Source of the DNA: Rhodospirillales bacterium
GTDB lineage: Bacteria; Pseudomonadota; Alphaproteobacteria; Rhodospirillales; Shumkoniaceae
Direction of reading: 5' to 3'
DNA: 61,523 bases
Assembly (NCBI GenBank): GCA_014859895.1
Contig: JACZKS010000179.1
Coordinates: 1-61,523 of the forward strand
The notes below the pieces were generated by a model. That model searched no databases. It saw nothing but the letters and a program-made list of their open reading frames with translations, and was not told where the DNA came from. Both the position numbers and the translations under genes were made by a program. Positions 53,733 to 60,157 of the stretch are shown piece by piece (position 1 is the stretch's first letter; each line of letters starts with the position of its first letter).

Positions 53733-54052
53733 CCCGACGCCTGCTTGCCGATGGCGTCGGTGAGTTCGACCGTGGACCCGAACTGGCCGGGGGAGATCAG
53801 GTGCAGGTCCTTGGAGAGCCGCAGCAGCAGCTTGAGCGTTTCCAGATGCTCGCGCAGCGTTTCCAGGATCGGGGCCTTGTCGGTGGTGGTGTTGGCCCGG
53901 AACACGCCGACCACCACCGCCTGGGCTTCGGCGAAGACCTCGCGCGCCAGTCCCTGCCGATAGCCGCGCGGATACTGCTGCGTCAGCTTCGCCAGAAGCT
54001 GCAACAGGTCGTAGGCCGCCCGGTAGATCGGCAGATCAGTGGCGCGCGCCAT
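53702..54052 (-). CDS. avd: Avd (accessory variability determinant), four-helix bundle protein
   Basis: 116 residues, all helical: LPIYRAAYDLLQLLAKLTQQ, then YRQGLAREVFAEAQAVVVGV and LREHLETLKLLLRLSKDLHL. It matches the Avd/four-helix-bundle protein that pentamerises and binds the DGR RT and TR RNA, which is needed for cDNA priming in phage BPP-1. GAGGAG precedes the ATG. The position between the VR gene and the TR-RT pair is the classic DGR order. Confidence 0.9.
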   Translation of the reverse strand: MARATDLPIYRAAYDLLQLLAKLTQQYPRGYRQGLAREVFAEAQAVVVGVFRANTTTDKAPILETLREHLETLKLLLRLSKDLHLISPGQFGSTVELTDAIGKQASGWLNYARNRA

Positions 54053-54073
54053 GCAAAATCTCCTCAGGCCGCG

Positions 54074-54097
54074 CCCCGGCCGCCGAAGCGGCCGGGG
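54074..54097. other. DNA hairpin downstream of VR1
   Basis: 10-bp perfect stem CCCCGGCCGC / GCGGCCGGGG with a 4-nt loop (TTCG on the coding strand), 23 bp past the 3' end of VR1 and after the VR1 gene stop. No T-tract follows, so it is not a standard terminator. In the Bordetella phage BPP-1 DGR, a hairpin just downstream of VR promotes retrohoming; the same role is inferred. Confidence 0.75.
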
Positions 54098-54110
54098 AAA
54101 TGGTTAATCG

Positions 54111-54647
54111 TTAAAGAGGACATTTGCGGACGGCCCTGACCCGGCACCGCCAGCCCTTGAGGTAGTTGCCCTGGTTGCCGTAGCCGAAGTGCTGGTACCA
54201 GGCGTCGCCGGCCGACCATTCCGTGCTGGCCCAGTAGGCGTCGTCGGTCTCGAAGGCTTCCGGCCCGCCTTCCTTGAAAGCCTCGGCGGTGGTCTGGCCC
54301 GGGACGTGGTCGTTCTCAGGGGTCAGGTTGGCCCGCAAGACCGACATCTGGTCGAGCGCCGGCAGGTGCCAGTCGGTGAAGCCGCCGATGGCGAGCGCGC
54401 GGCAGAACCTGGCGGCCGGGTGGCTGTCGTCGTTGATGGCGTCGCTGTTGGCCAAGCCATCGATCAGCGATCGGGAGGCCGTCTCGCCAGCGGCTCCCCA
54501 TTCCATCTCTTCGGCCTCGCCTTCGGCCTTGGGGGCGACGATCAGCGCGTGGAGGGCACCGTTCTCGATATAGGTGCCGGCGAAATATCCGCCGCCGAAC
54601 AGTTCGCCGATGGCGGGAAGGGGGGTCTTGGTGGAAATGTGGTTCAT
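54111..54647 (-). CDS. DGR target protein 1, DUF1566 with C-terminal variable repeat VR1
   Basis: 178 residues, no signal peptide or membrane segment. Residues ~25-176 follow the DUF1566 (Lcl_C) C-type-lectin-like pattern: LHALIVAPKAEGE, DWHLPALDQMSVLRANL, AYWASTEW and the C-terminal RCRVRAVRK. VR1 covers residues 148-176; varied positions relative to TR include H153, G155, Y156, G160, Y162 and L163. AGGAGA precedes the ATG. It is the second of two paralogous tandem targets; what they bind is unknown. Confidence 0.92.
   Translation of the reverse strand: MNHISTKTPLPAIGELFGGGYFAGTYIENGALHALIVAPKAEGEAEEMEWGAAGETASRSLIDGLANSDAINDDSHPAARFCRALAIGGFTDWHLPALDQMSVLRANLTPENDHVPGQTTAEAFKEGGPEAFETDDAYWASTEWSAGDAWYQHFGYGNQGNYLKGWRCRVRAVRKCPL
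54121..54205 (-). repeat. DGR variable repeat VR1
   Basis: 85 bp aligned to TR with 8 substitutions, all at TR adenines on the coding strand (opposite 53413, 53414, 53417, 53422, 53423, 53435, 53437 and 53444): three A to T, two A to C and three A to G. No other base differs until the 5' boundary at 53459. Confidence 0.93.
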
Positions 54648-54669
54648 GGTGATCTCCTGAGCAAATCCG

Positions 54670-54691
54670 CCCGGCCGCCGGAGCGGCCGGG
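54670..54691. other. DNA hairpin downstream of VR2
   Basis: 9-bp perfect stem CCCGGCCGC / GCGGCCGGG with a 4-nt loop (TCCG on the coding strand), 25 bp past the VR2 3' end. It is the counterpart of the VR1 hairpin with the same stem, a changed loop and the same spacing. No T-tract follows. Confidence 0.75.
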
Positions 54692-54705
54692 AAATGGATC
54701 AATGG

Positions 54706-55245
54706 TTAAAGGGGGTATTTGCGGACGGCCCTGACCCGGCACCGCCAGCCCTTGTGGCTGTAGTACTGGTGGCCGTAGTCGAAGTTCTGGTACCAGGCGG
54801 AGCCGGACTCCAGTTCCGTGCTGGTCCAATACGCGCGCCGCTCGAAGGCCTCCGGCCCGCCTTCCTGGAAGGCCTCGGCCGAGGTCTGTTCGGGAACGAA
54901 GCCGTCGCCCGGCATCAGGGTCTCGGCCAGAAGCGCCGCCTCGTGCCGGCTGGGCAGGTACCAGTCGTCATAGCCACCGATGGCGAGCGTGCGGCAGAAC
55001 CTGGCGGCGGGGTGGCTGTCGTCGTTGATCGCTTCCGAGTTGGCGAGGCCGTCGCGCAGGGACCGGGCCGGCCACCTGTCCTCTTCACTGGTCCGCCAAG
55101 CGGCTTCGGTCTCGCCCTCGGCCTTCGGCGCGACGATCAGGGCGTGGAGCCTGCCTTCCAGCAGAAAGGTGCCGGCGCAGAAGCCGCCGCCGAACGGTTC
55201 GCCGATCGCCGGCAACGTAGTTGTGGTAGGGTCAATGTGGTTCAT
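54706..55245 (-). CDS. DGR target protein 2, DUF1566 with C-terminal variable repeat VR2
   Basis: 179 residues, paralogue of target protein 1 (shared LHALIVAPKAEGE, DDSHPAARFCR, GGPEAFE segments) and also without a signal peptide. VR2 covers residues 146-177; varied positions include S149, Y157, H159, Y161, Y162, S163 and H164, so it is Tyr/Ser/His-rich, as is usual for ligand-binding surfaces. AAAGGATC precedes the ATG. Its start overlaps the stop of the upstream gene by ATGA, so target expression is tied to the long phage operon. Confidence 0.92.
   Translation of the reverse strand: MNHIDPTTTTLPAIGEPFGGGFCAGTFLLEGRLHALIVAPKAEGETEAAWRTSEEDRWPARSLRDGLANSEAINDDSHPAARFCRTLAIGGYDDWYLPSRHEAALLAETLMPGDGFVPEQTSAEAFQEGGPEAFERRAYWTSTELESGSAWYQNFDYGHQYYSHKGWRCRVRAVRKYPL
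54717..54808 (-). repeat. DGR variable repeat VR2
   Basis: 92 bp aligned to TR with 7 substitutions, all at TR adenines on the coding strand (opposite 53414, 53416, 53420, 53423, 53429, 53435 and 53458). Its pattern differs from VR1 (shared sites are 53414, 53423 and 53435), showing independent mutagenesis. Confidence 0.93.
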
Positions 55246-55628
55246 GGCGTGATCCTTTCCTTGGGGTGATAGACGAGGCCGTCACCGCCCTCCCTTTTGC
55301 CGGAGAGCGCTTGGTCGAGCGCCGCGACGTCGACTTCCGCCGTGTCCCCGGTGATGGTGATGTGCAGGGCCAAACGATCGGTGGCGCCGGCCGGCTTGAT
55401 CAGGAAATCCCAATGCTCGCCGTCGATCTCGGTCACGGGATCGACATCGGTTTCATCTTCGCCCTCGCGGTAGAACTCGACGCCGTCTTCGACCCTCGCC
55501 ATCACGGCGATTTCGGTGCCGTTCTTGCCGCGAAGGACATAGCGGTCCCCGTCGAAGGCCCACACTCGTCCGCCGTCCCAGTGGAAGAATCCGTTCTTGT
55601 CGGGATGTTCGAAACGTTCGCTTTTCAT
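55242..55628 (-). CDS. Phage protein of unknown function, acidic
   Basis: 128 residues, MKSERFEHPDKNGFFHWDGG and so on, then an acidic middle (VEFYREGEDETDVDPVTEID). No family recognised. AGGAGGT precedes the ATG. It overlaps both neighbours by ATGA (the VR2 target downstream and the zinc-ribbon-like gene upstream), so it is the direct translational upstream partner of the DGR targets. Confidence 0.7.
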   Translation of the reverse strand: MKSERFEHPDKNGFFHWDGGRVWAFDGDRYVLRGKNGTEIAVMARVEDGVEFYREGEDETDVDPVTEIDGEHWDFLIKPAGATDRLALHITITGDTAEVDVAALDQALSGKREGGDGLVYHPKERITP

Positions 55629-55969
55629 CGCGCGGTACCTCCTGTCTCGCGGCGCGGCGGCGGCTCCGTCCATGCGCCGAGGCGCCGCAGCTCGGCTTCC
55701 CAGTGCTGTTTGACGCCCTCCGGACAATGGGCGATGGCGTCCTTCCATGTTGGCCAGCGGCCGTGCTCACCGAAAAAGCTGTACTGGTAGTAGAGCGACT
55801 GCGCGTCGTGCGGTTGATCGGCCGGATGGGCCGGGTTGCGCCCGCAGATCGGACAGGCGGTCGCGGCGGGCGGGAGGATGCCGGCCGTGACCATCTCGGT
55901 CTTGACCACCTTCCCGCTCTGCGCGTCGATCGTCTCGGCCTTGATCGGGAGCTTGCGCAGCGTCTTCAT
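55625..55969 (-). CDS. Phage protein of unknown function with a CPxC motif
   Basis: 114 residues. ACPICGRNPAHPADQPHDAQ gives one CxxC pair, and a later Cys lies in DAIAHCPEGVKQHW; a partial zinc site is possible. No family recognised. It overlaps its neighbours by ATGA at both ends. Confidence 0.68.
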   Translation of the reverse strand: MKTLRKLPIKAETIDAQSGKVVKTEMVTAGILPPAATACPICGRNPAHPADQPHDAQSLYYQYSFFGEHGRWPTWKDAIAHCPEGVKQHWEAELRRLGAWTEPPPRRETGGTAR

Positions 55970-56247
55970 AGAGCATCCCCCTGCCGGTGTTGGGTGCCCG
56001 GCGTGTAGGTATACCTGTCGAGACTCATCAGAAGCCGCATCGCCATGGCGGCCGTCTGCACGGCTTCCTTGCGGACATCTTCGGCGCTGGTCTTGTGCGG
56101 CTCGTAGGTGAGCTGGAGCATGGCCTTGGTCAGTTCGCCGAACTCCTCGCCCAGCACGGCCACGGCGTGCAGGGGGTCGGTCGGCCACGTCGGGAACTTC
56201 ACGGTGGCGCGCGCCACTTCGGCGGCGATCTCGTCGATGATGCTCAT
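55966..56247 (-). CDS. MazG-like nucleotide pyrophosphohydrolase-type protein
   Basis: 93 residues. The helical core AVAVLGEEFGELTKAMLQLT with EExxE-like acidic residues, then EDVRKEAVQTAAMAMRLLMS, resembles the single-domain MazG/NTP-PPase-like proteins common in phages, where they may alter nucleotide or ppGpp levels. AGGGAGA precedes the ATG; ATGA overlaps occur on both sides. Confidence 0.7.
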   Translation of the reverse strand: MSIIDEIAAEVARATVKFPTWPTDPLHAVAVLGEEFGELTKAMLQLTYEPHKTSAEDVRKEAVQTAAMAMRLLMSLDRYTYTPGTQHRQGDAL

Positions 56248-56816
56248 GACGGTTCTCCCTTGTCGGACACCTTCTCGTCTGCCACCCGTCGCCCAAACGA
56301 GGCCACGAGCGACCACGTCGGCGCGGGCGTGTCGCGCCACTCGGCCTTGACGGTTTGCTTCGGCGAGTCCCAAACCCATTCGGCCTTGCCGCCCCACCGT
56401 CTGCGGTCAAAGAAAATCATGTCCCAGGGGCACTCGATCAGGCCGATGCCGTCCGGCAACTCCTCTGGCTTCACGACGCCGACGGGTGCGGCGATGTAGA
56501 ACTTATTGCAGATCCGCAGGGCTACGCGGCGCTTTTCCGGGGTGCGAAGCTCGCGCAGCCAGTCGGATCGGCTGATCTTCACCTCGATCCCGACGCGCTG
56601 GCAGTTGCGCTTGCTCGGCGCGGTGGCGATGCAGAACAGGTCCAGACGCCGGCCGGTCGACAGCGTGCCGGTCCCCGGATCGAACTCGCGCGCACTCACA
56701 TACTCGCGCGGCTGGAACATCCAGCGGCGAAGCTGTTCGACCACCAGGTCACTCGTCGGCCTCGGGATCGGCGGCTTGGGGATGTCGTTGAGGGGCAGCG
56801 CAACGGCGTCCATCAT
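56244..56816 (-). CDS. PD-(D/E)XK-like (MmcB family-like) protein
   Basis: 190 residues. RRLDLFCIATAPSKRNCQRV, then GIEVKISRSDWLRELRTPEK and FYIAAPVGVVKPEELPDGIG follow the nuclease-fold core D...E-x-K seen in the MmcB family, whose chromosomal member is linked to DNA repair in Caulobacter. Nuclease activity is not shown. The start is one of two adjacent ATG codons at 56816/56813, overlapping the upstream gene. Confidence 0.7.
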   Translation of the reverse strand: MMDAVALPLNDIPKPPIPRPTSDLVVEQLRRWMFQPREYVSAREFDPGTGTLSTGRRLDLFCIATAPSKRNCQRVGIEVKISRSDWLRELRTPEKRRVALRICNKFYIAAPVGVVKPEELPDGIGLIECPWDMIFFDRRRWGGKAEWVWDSPKQTVKAEWRDTPAPTWSLVASFGRRVADEKVSDKGEPS

Positions 56817-57145
56817 TCGCCCCATCCCGCCGGCCGGCAGGCGCATTCCGGATCCGGCTCGGCCGGGGGCACGCCGGCGGTTTCGGTCTTGGCGATGACC
56901 TCGTTCACCAGTGCGGCCAGCGTGAACCGCAAGTAGCCGCCGGAGGCGTTGACGGCCTCGACGATCAGGGCCGAGATCGCCGCGACGTCGGCGTTGCCGC
57001 GCCAGCCGTTGGGGTCGACGGTGATGACGTCGTTGCCATGATCGTCGATGACAACGGCGGGATCATCTGGCGAGACCGAGAGCGGAAGGGCCACGTTGCG
57101 CTCGGCCAGCAACTGGCGGAAGGCTGAGGGGGTTGGGACCAACAT
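56813..57145 (-). CDS. Phage protein of unknown function
   Basis: 110 residues beginning MLVPTPSAFRQLLAERNVAL. No family recognised. The middle (DVAAISALIVEAVNASGGYL) is helical, and the tail is Pro-rich with Cys (EPDPECACRPAG). GGAGGAA precedes the ATG. It lies 3 bp after the ParB-like gene and overlaps the next gene. Confidence 0.65.
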   Translation of the reverse strand: MLVPTPSAFRQLLAERNVALPLSVSPDDPAVVIDDHGNDVITVDPNGWRGNADVAAISALIVEAVNASGGYLRFTLAALVNEVIAKTETAGVPPAEPDPECACRPAGWGE

Positions 57146-57148
57146 GGC

Positions 57149-58393
57149 CTATTCCTCCGCCTCTGCGGTTCCTATGTCGGTGCGGGTGAAGTGGGCCCGC
57201 TTGTTGGTGATGACGTTCTCGATCACCATCGTCTTCGGCATGTTGTCGCTGTCGGGCTCGGCGGCGAGGACGCGGAAGTGGCGGAAGGGCGGGAAGGCGG
57301 CGCTGGCGGTGTCGTTCGCGGGGCCGGGCTGGGCCATCTGGCGAACGGCGTTCGCTTTCGGCGGCGGTTCGTAACCGCGTCCTTCGCGCATGGCGGCTTC
57401 CGCCTCGGCCGCCATTTCCTCGCAGGCCTCCGCGCGTTCGTCATCGAGACTGTCGTCGGCCCCGCCGCTCGCCTCGCCAGCCATCATCTCGGCAACGGTT
57501 GGGAGCGGACCGGGGTCGCCCTCATCCCTGCCGACCACCAACGGCTCATGGCTGCCGGCAATGTCCTCGTGGTCAGCCAGTTCGGCACGCAGGTTGACCA
57601 GCGCGGAGCGCACGTCGGCCTCTGTCTTGAGTTGGCCGGCGACGATGACGGGGAGAAGGACGATCTGCTCGGCCTTGTCGGCGTCGGTCAAGGCCTCGGC
57701 CTGTGCCAGCTTGATCTTGCCGGCGGCCAGGGCGTCTCTGACCTTGGGGTCGAGATGGCGCACCAGGGCGAGGCGGGCCTGGACGTAGCGCTGCGTGCGG
57801 CCCACGGCGCGGGCGATGTCGGCGGTACGGACGGGGGGCTCGCCATTAACCAGCCGGGAGAAGGCGTCCGCCTCGTCAAGCGGTTCCATGTCGGCCCGCC
57901 CGATGTTCTCGGCCAACTGGTCCAGAAGTACATCGGCGCTATCGCGGTCGGCGGCGACGACGACGCAGGGGATGGGCCAGTCGGCTTGCCGGCGGCCCGC
58001 CGTGACCAGGCGGCCGATGGCGCGGTGACGGCGCTCGCCGACCTCGACCCGAAAGAAGCCGCCGTCGGGTTCGGGCCGGACGCGCAGAGGCTCCAACACA
58101 CCACGATCGTCGATGGTCTCCGCCAAAGCGGCCAGCTTCTCTTCATTGAAGATCGTGCGCGGATTGCCGGTGGGGGGCAGAAGCCAGTTATAAGGAATCA
58201 TGGCGAGCGGGCCGGGGTCCGCCTTTGTCTCGACCTGGCCGCCATGCGCCTTGCCGGCCAGCAGGCGGCTGATCTGGGAGTGGTGGACGCCGAAGCGGCG
58301 GGCGATCTCGGTCTTGGCGATCGGCGGGTCTCCGGCGGCGAGTGCGCGGATCTCGGCGATCTGGACTTCGGTGAGCTTGGCCTTGGCGGTCAT
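57149..58393 (-). CDS. ParB/Spo0J family protein with extra N-terminal HTH
   Basis: 414 residues. An N-terminal helix-turn-helix (AKTEIARRFGVHHSQISRLL, residues ~28-47) precedes a ParB domain: NPRTIFNEEKLAALAETIDD, then FRVEVGERRHRAIGRL (GxRRxxA type) and the central HTH RTADIARAVGRTQRYVQARL. The acidic C-terminal third has no family. It may act in replication, partition or transcription of the element; no parA is visible. GGGAAG precedes the ATG. Confidence 0.85.
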   Translation of the reverse strand: MTAKAKLTEVQIAEIRALAAGDPPIAKTEIARRFGVHHSQISRLLAGKAHGGQVETKADPGPLAMIPYNWLLPPTGNPRTIFNEEKLAALAETIDDRGVLEPLRVRPEPDGGFFRVEVGERRHRAIGRLVTAGRRQADWPIPCVVVAADRDSADVLLDQLAENIGRADMEPLDEADAFSRLVNGEPPVRTADIARAVGRTQRYVQARLALVRHLDPKVRDALAAGKIKLAQAEALTDADKAEQIVLLPVIVAGQLKTEADVRSALVNLRAELADHEDIAGSHEPLVVGRDEGDPGPLPTVAEMMAGEASGGADDSLDDERAEACEEMAAEAEAAMREGRGYEPPPKANAVRQMAQPGPANDTASAAFPPFRHFRVLAAEPDSDNMPKTMVIENVITNKRAHFTRTDIGTAEAEE

Positions 58394-58590
58394 GACAGGG
58401 CTTCCCGGTGCTGGCGGAGGAATTCCCAGGCCAGCGAGCGCAGGCTCGGGCAGGCCTGAGGGTTGGCGAGGATGCGCTTGGCCTGCTGGCGCCAGCGGGC
58501 CAGGGCGGTGGCCGGAAGAGAATCGTTGGCGGGGCGCGGGCACGGCTTGGCGGCGCCGGGGGCGCCCCCGGAGATCACGGTCAACGGCAT
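58390..58590 (-). CDS. Small phage protein of unknown function
   Basis: 66 residues, Ala/Pro-rich start (MPLTVISGGAPGAAKPCPRP) and a basic helical end (ALARWRQQAKRILANPQACP). No family recognised. GGAGGA precedes the ATG. It overlaps the ParB-like start by ATGA. Confidence 0.6.
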   Translation of the reverse strand: MPLTVISGGAPGAAKPCPRPANDSLPATALARWRQQAKRILANPQACPSLRSLAWEFLRQHREALS

Positions 58591-58592
58591 GG

Positions 58593-58790
58593 CTAGTCCT
58601 CCTGTTCGGCCTTGCACTCGACGCAGAGGTCGGTTCCCGGCACCAGCAGGCGGCGGGCTTCGGGGATGGTGTCGCCGCAGACGCGGCAGTGTTCGGCGCC
58701 GGTCGTCGGCGTGTGGGCCGTCGTGATACGGGCCAGCGCCTCGGCGCGGTGGAATTCCTCGATCAGCTGGGCCTTGTCGATGGTGTCCAT
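58593..58790 (-). CDS. TraR/DksA-type zinc finger protein
   Basis: 65 residues. Helical N-terminus (IDKAQLIEEFHRAEALARIT) then a four-Cys zinc knuckle, EHCRVCGDTIPEARR and LCVECKAEQED, typical of short phage TraR/DksA proteins that bind RNA polymerase and reprogramme transcription. The coiled-coil is shorter than in DksA, as in TraR. It lies 2 bp after the HD-domain gene. Confidence 0.88.
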   Translation of the reverse strand: MDTIDKAQLIEEFHRAEALARITTAHTPTTGAEHCRVCGDTIPEARRLLVPGTDLCVECKAEQED

Positions 58791-58792
58791 GG

Positions 58793-59410
58793 TCAGATCT
58801 CCAGCCGCGCGGCCTGGTGGTCGGGCAGCACCAGCCAGCGGCGGCAGCGGTCGGCGAAGACGTCAAGCGCGCGGTGCCAGGACCACGGCACGATGACGAA
58901 GGGCGCCGGGGCGGGAAGCGCGATGTCCCGCGGGACGTCTATCAGGAGGTCGCGCCTCTCGGTGGCCAGCGCCACCATGTCGGCGGCCTTGACCATGCGG
59001 GCGATGTGGGGCGGCGGCGGCCACGGCAGGCCGGCGGCGGCGTGGATGGCGGCGTCTATAGGCGCCTCCAGCCGGGCCAGGGCGTCGCCGGCGCCAAGCA
59101 GGATCAAGGCTTCCTTGACCGGGGTCAGCAGATCGCCGATCACGAATTCCTTGCCGTCGTGCAGGATGCCGTAGGGGCGGGCCTCGAGGGGCAGCAACCC
59201 GGCCACCACGACGCTGTGCTGGGCCACCGAATAGGGCGTGGGGCTGGCGCCGCAGTAGCGCGGGATCTTGGCCAGGTGCTCGGCGATGTCGCGGAAGTCG
59301 ACGTCGGCAGGCGTGGGGTTGAGAAGGGGGAAGGCGCGGCCGGAGACTGTCTGTGCCCACGGCAGGGGAGCGGACACCGTTTCCGTGGCGAGGTGCGCCA
59401 GCGCGGTCAT
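58793..59410 (-). CDS. HD domain phosphohydrolase (YfbR-like nucleotidase)
   Basis: 205 residues. The metal motif is split as in YfbR-like enzymes: SVAQHSVVVAG (first His) and YGILHDGKEFVIGDLLTPVK (HD pair), then the C-terminal Asp in VKAADMVALATERRDLL. It probably dephosphorylates deoxynucleoside monophosphates and so tunes nucleotide pools for phage replication. It overlaps its upstream neighbour by ATGA. Confidence 0.85.
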   Translation of the reverse strand: MTALAHLATETVSAPLPWAQTVSGRAFPLLNPTPADVDFRDIAEHLAKIPRYCGASPTPYSVAQHSVVVAGLLPLEARPYGILHDGKEFVIGDLLTPVKEALILLGAGDALARLEAPIDAAIHAAAGLPWPPPPHIARMVKAADMVALATERRDLLIDVPRDIALPAPAPFVIVPWSWHRALDVFADRCRRWLVLPDHQAARLEI

Positions 59411-59694
59411 GCGCGCATTCCTTCCAATAGGTCGGCGGTGGCGGCGTGGCGGGCCTCGGCGACGGCGCGCCCGCCGACGTGGTGGTAGTAGAGCCAGGTG
59501 GCGCGCAGCTCGGGTTGGGCGACGGTGAAGGGGCAGTCCTCGAAGGGCCAGCCCAGGCGCCCGGCGTGAAGGCCCGACAGCTTGGCCAGCCAGCGGGCCT
59601 CGGCGCCGGCGGCGCCCTCGGCCATGCGGGCCAGGGCGGCCGGATCGCGGCACTCTGTGGCCGGCCCTTCGACCGGCGGCCGGTGGGCGGGCAT
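59407..59694 (-). CDS. Phage protein of unknown function
   Basis: 95 residues. ALARMAEGAAGAEARWLAKL then AGRLGWPFEDCPFTVAQPEL; the Trp/Tyr-rich helical segment RATWLYYHHVGGRAVAEARH may bind nucleic acid. No family recognised. It is coupled to its neighbours by ATGA and TGATG overlaps. Confidence 0.62.
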   Translation of the reverse strand: MPAHRPPVEGPATECRDPAALARMAEGAAGAEARWLAKLSGLHAGRLGWPFEDCPFTVAQPELRATWLYYHHVGGRAVAEARHAATADLLEGMRA

Positions 59695-59825
59695 CACAGC
59701 CGGACCTCCATGGCGATCTGCGCCAGCGTCAGCGCCGTGGCGCCGGCGAAGGCGACGATCCACCAGCCGGTGGGGGTGAGGACGCGGAACGGGCGGAAGG
59801 CGCGGCGACGCATGGCGGTCTCCAT
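59694..59825 (-). CDS. Very small single-helix membrane protein
   Basis: 43 residues, METAMRRRAFRPFRVLTPTG then the membrane helix WWIVAFAGATALTLAQIAM. Start and stop overlap the neighbouring genes (TGATG at both ends), which strongly suggests it is translated. The positive N-terminus implies N-in orientation. The role is unknown; small single-helix proteins in phages include holin-like and antiholin proteins, but that is a guess. Confidence 0.6.
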   Translation of the reverse strand: METAMRRRAFRPFRVLTPTGWWIVAFAGATALTLAQIAMEVRL

Positions 59826-60148
59826 CAGGCCCGGGGCCGGTTGGTGACGGGGTCGCGGTCGGCGCGGGCGAGGTCATACTTGACCGCCATCAGCGACGGG
59901 TTTTTGGGGAAGAGAACGCGCTCAAGCATGGCGAGCGCCGAGGCGGGCCGCCCCCCCCTGAGTTCGTCGTAGGCGAAGCGCAGGTCGCGGGCCAGATCGA
60001 CGGCACATTCGGCGTTGTAGCTGCGGTCTCCGTCGAAGGCGTCGAAGTCGGGCCGCTCGAAGTCGGCCATCGAGACGGTATGGCCGCGCCGAAGCAGTTC
60101 GCGTACCAACTGGGCATCGTCGGCGGTGTTGAGATCGGGCTTGTCCAT
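59825..60148 (-). CDS. Phage protein of unknown function
   Basis: 107 residues: MDKPDLNTADDAQLVRELLR, SMADFERPDFDAFDGDRSYN and RDLRFAYDELRGGRPASALA. Helical, with an acidic patch; no family recognised. AGGAGGAA precedes the ATG. It follows the sliding clamp gene by 9 bp. Confidence 0.65.
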   Translation of the reverse strand: MDKPDLNTADDAQLVRELLRRGHTVSMADFERPDFDAFDGDRSYNAECAVDLARDLRFAYDELRGGRPASALAMLERVLFPKNPSLMAVKYDLARADRDPVTNRPRA

Positions 60149-60157
60149 GGCTTCCTC

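Noticed and set aside
54074-54691. Hairpins after the VR genes as Rho-independent terminators
   Set aside because: No T-tract follows either stem on the minus strand, and paired hairpins at a fixed distance from VR fit the DGR role better.
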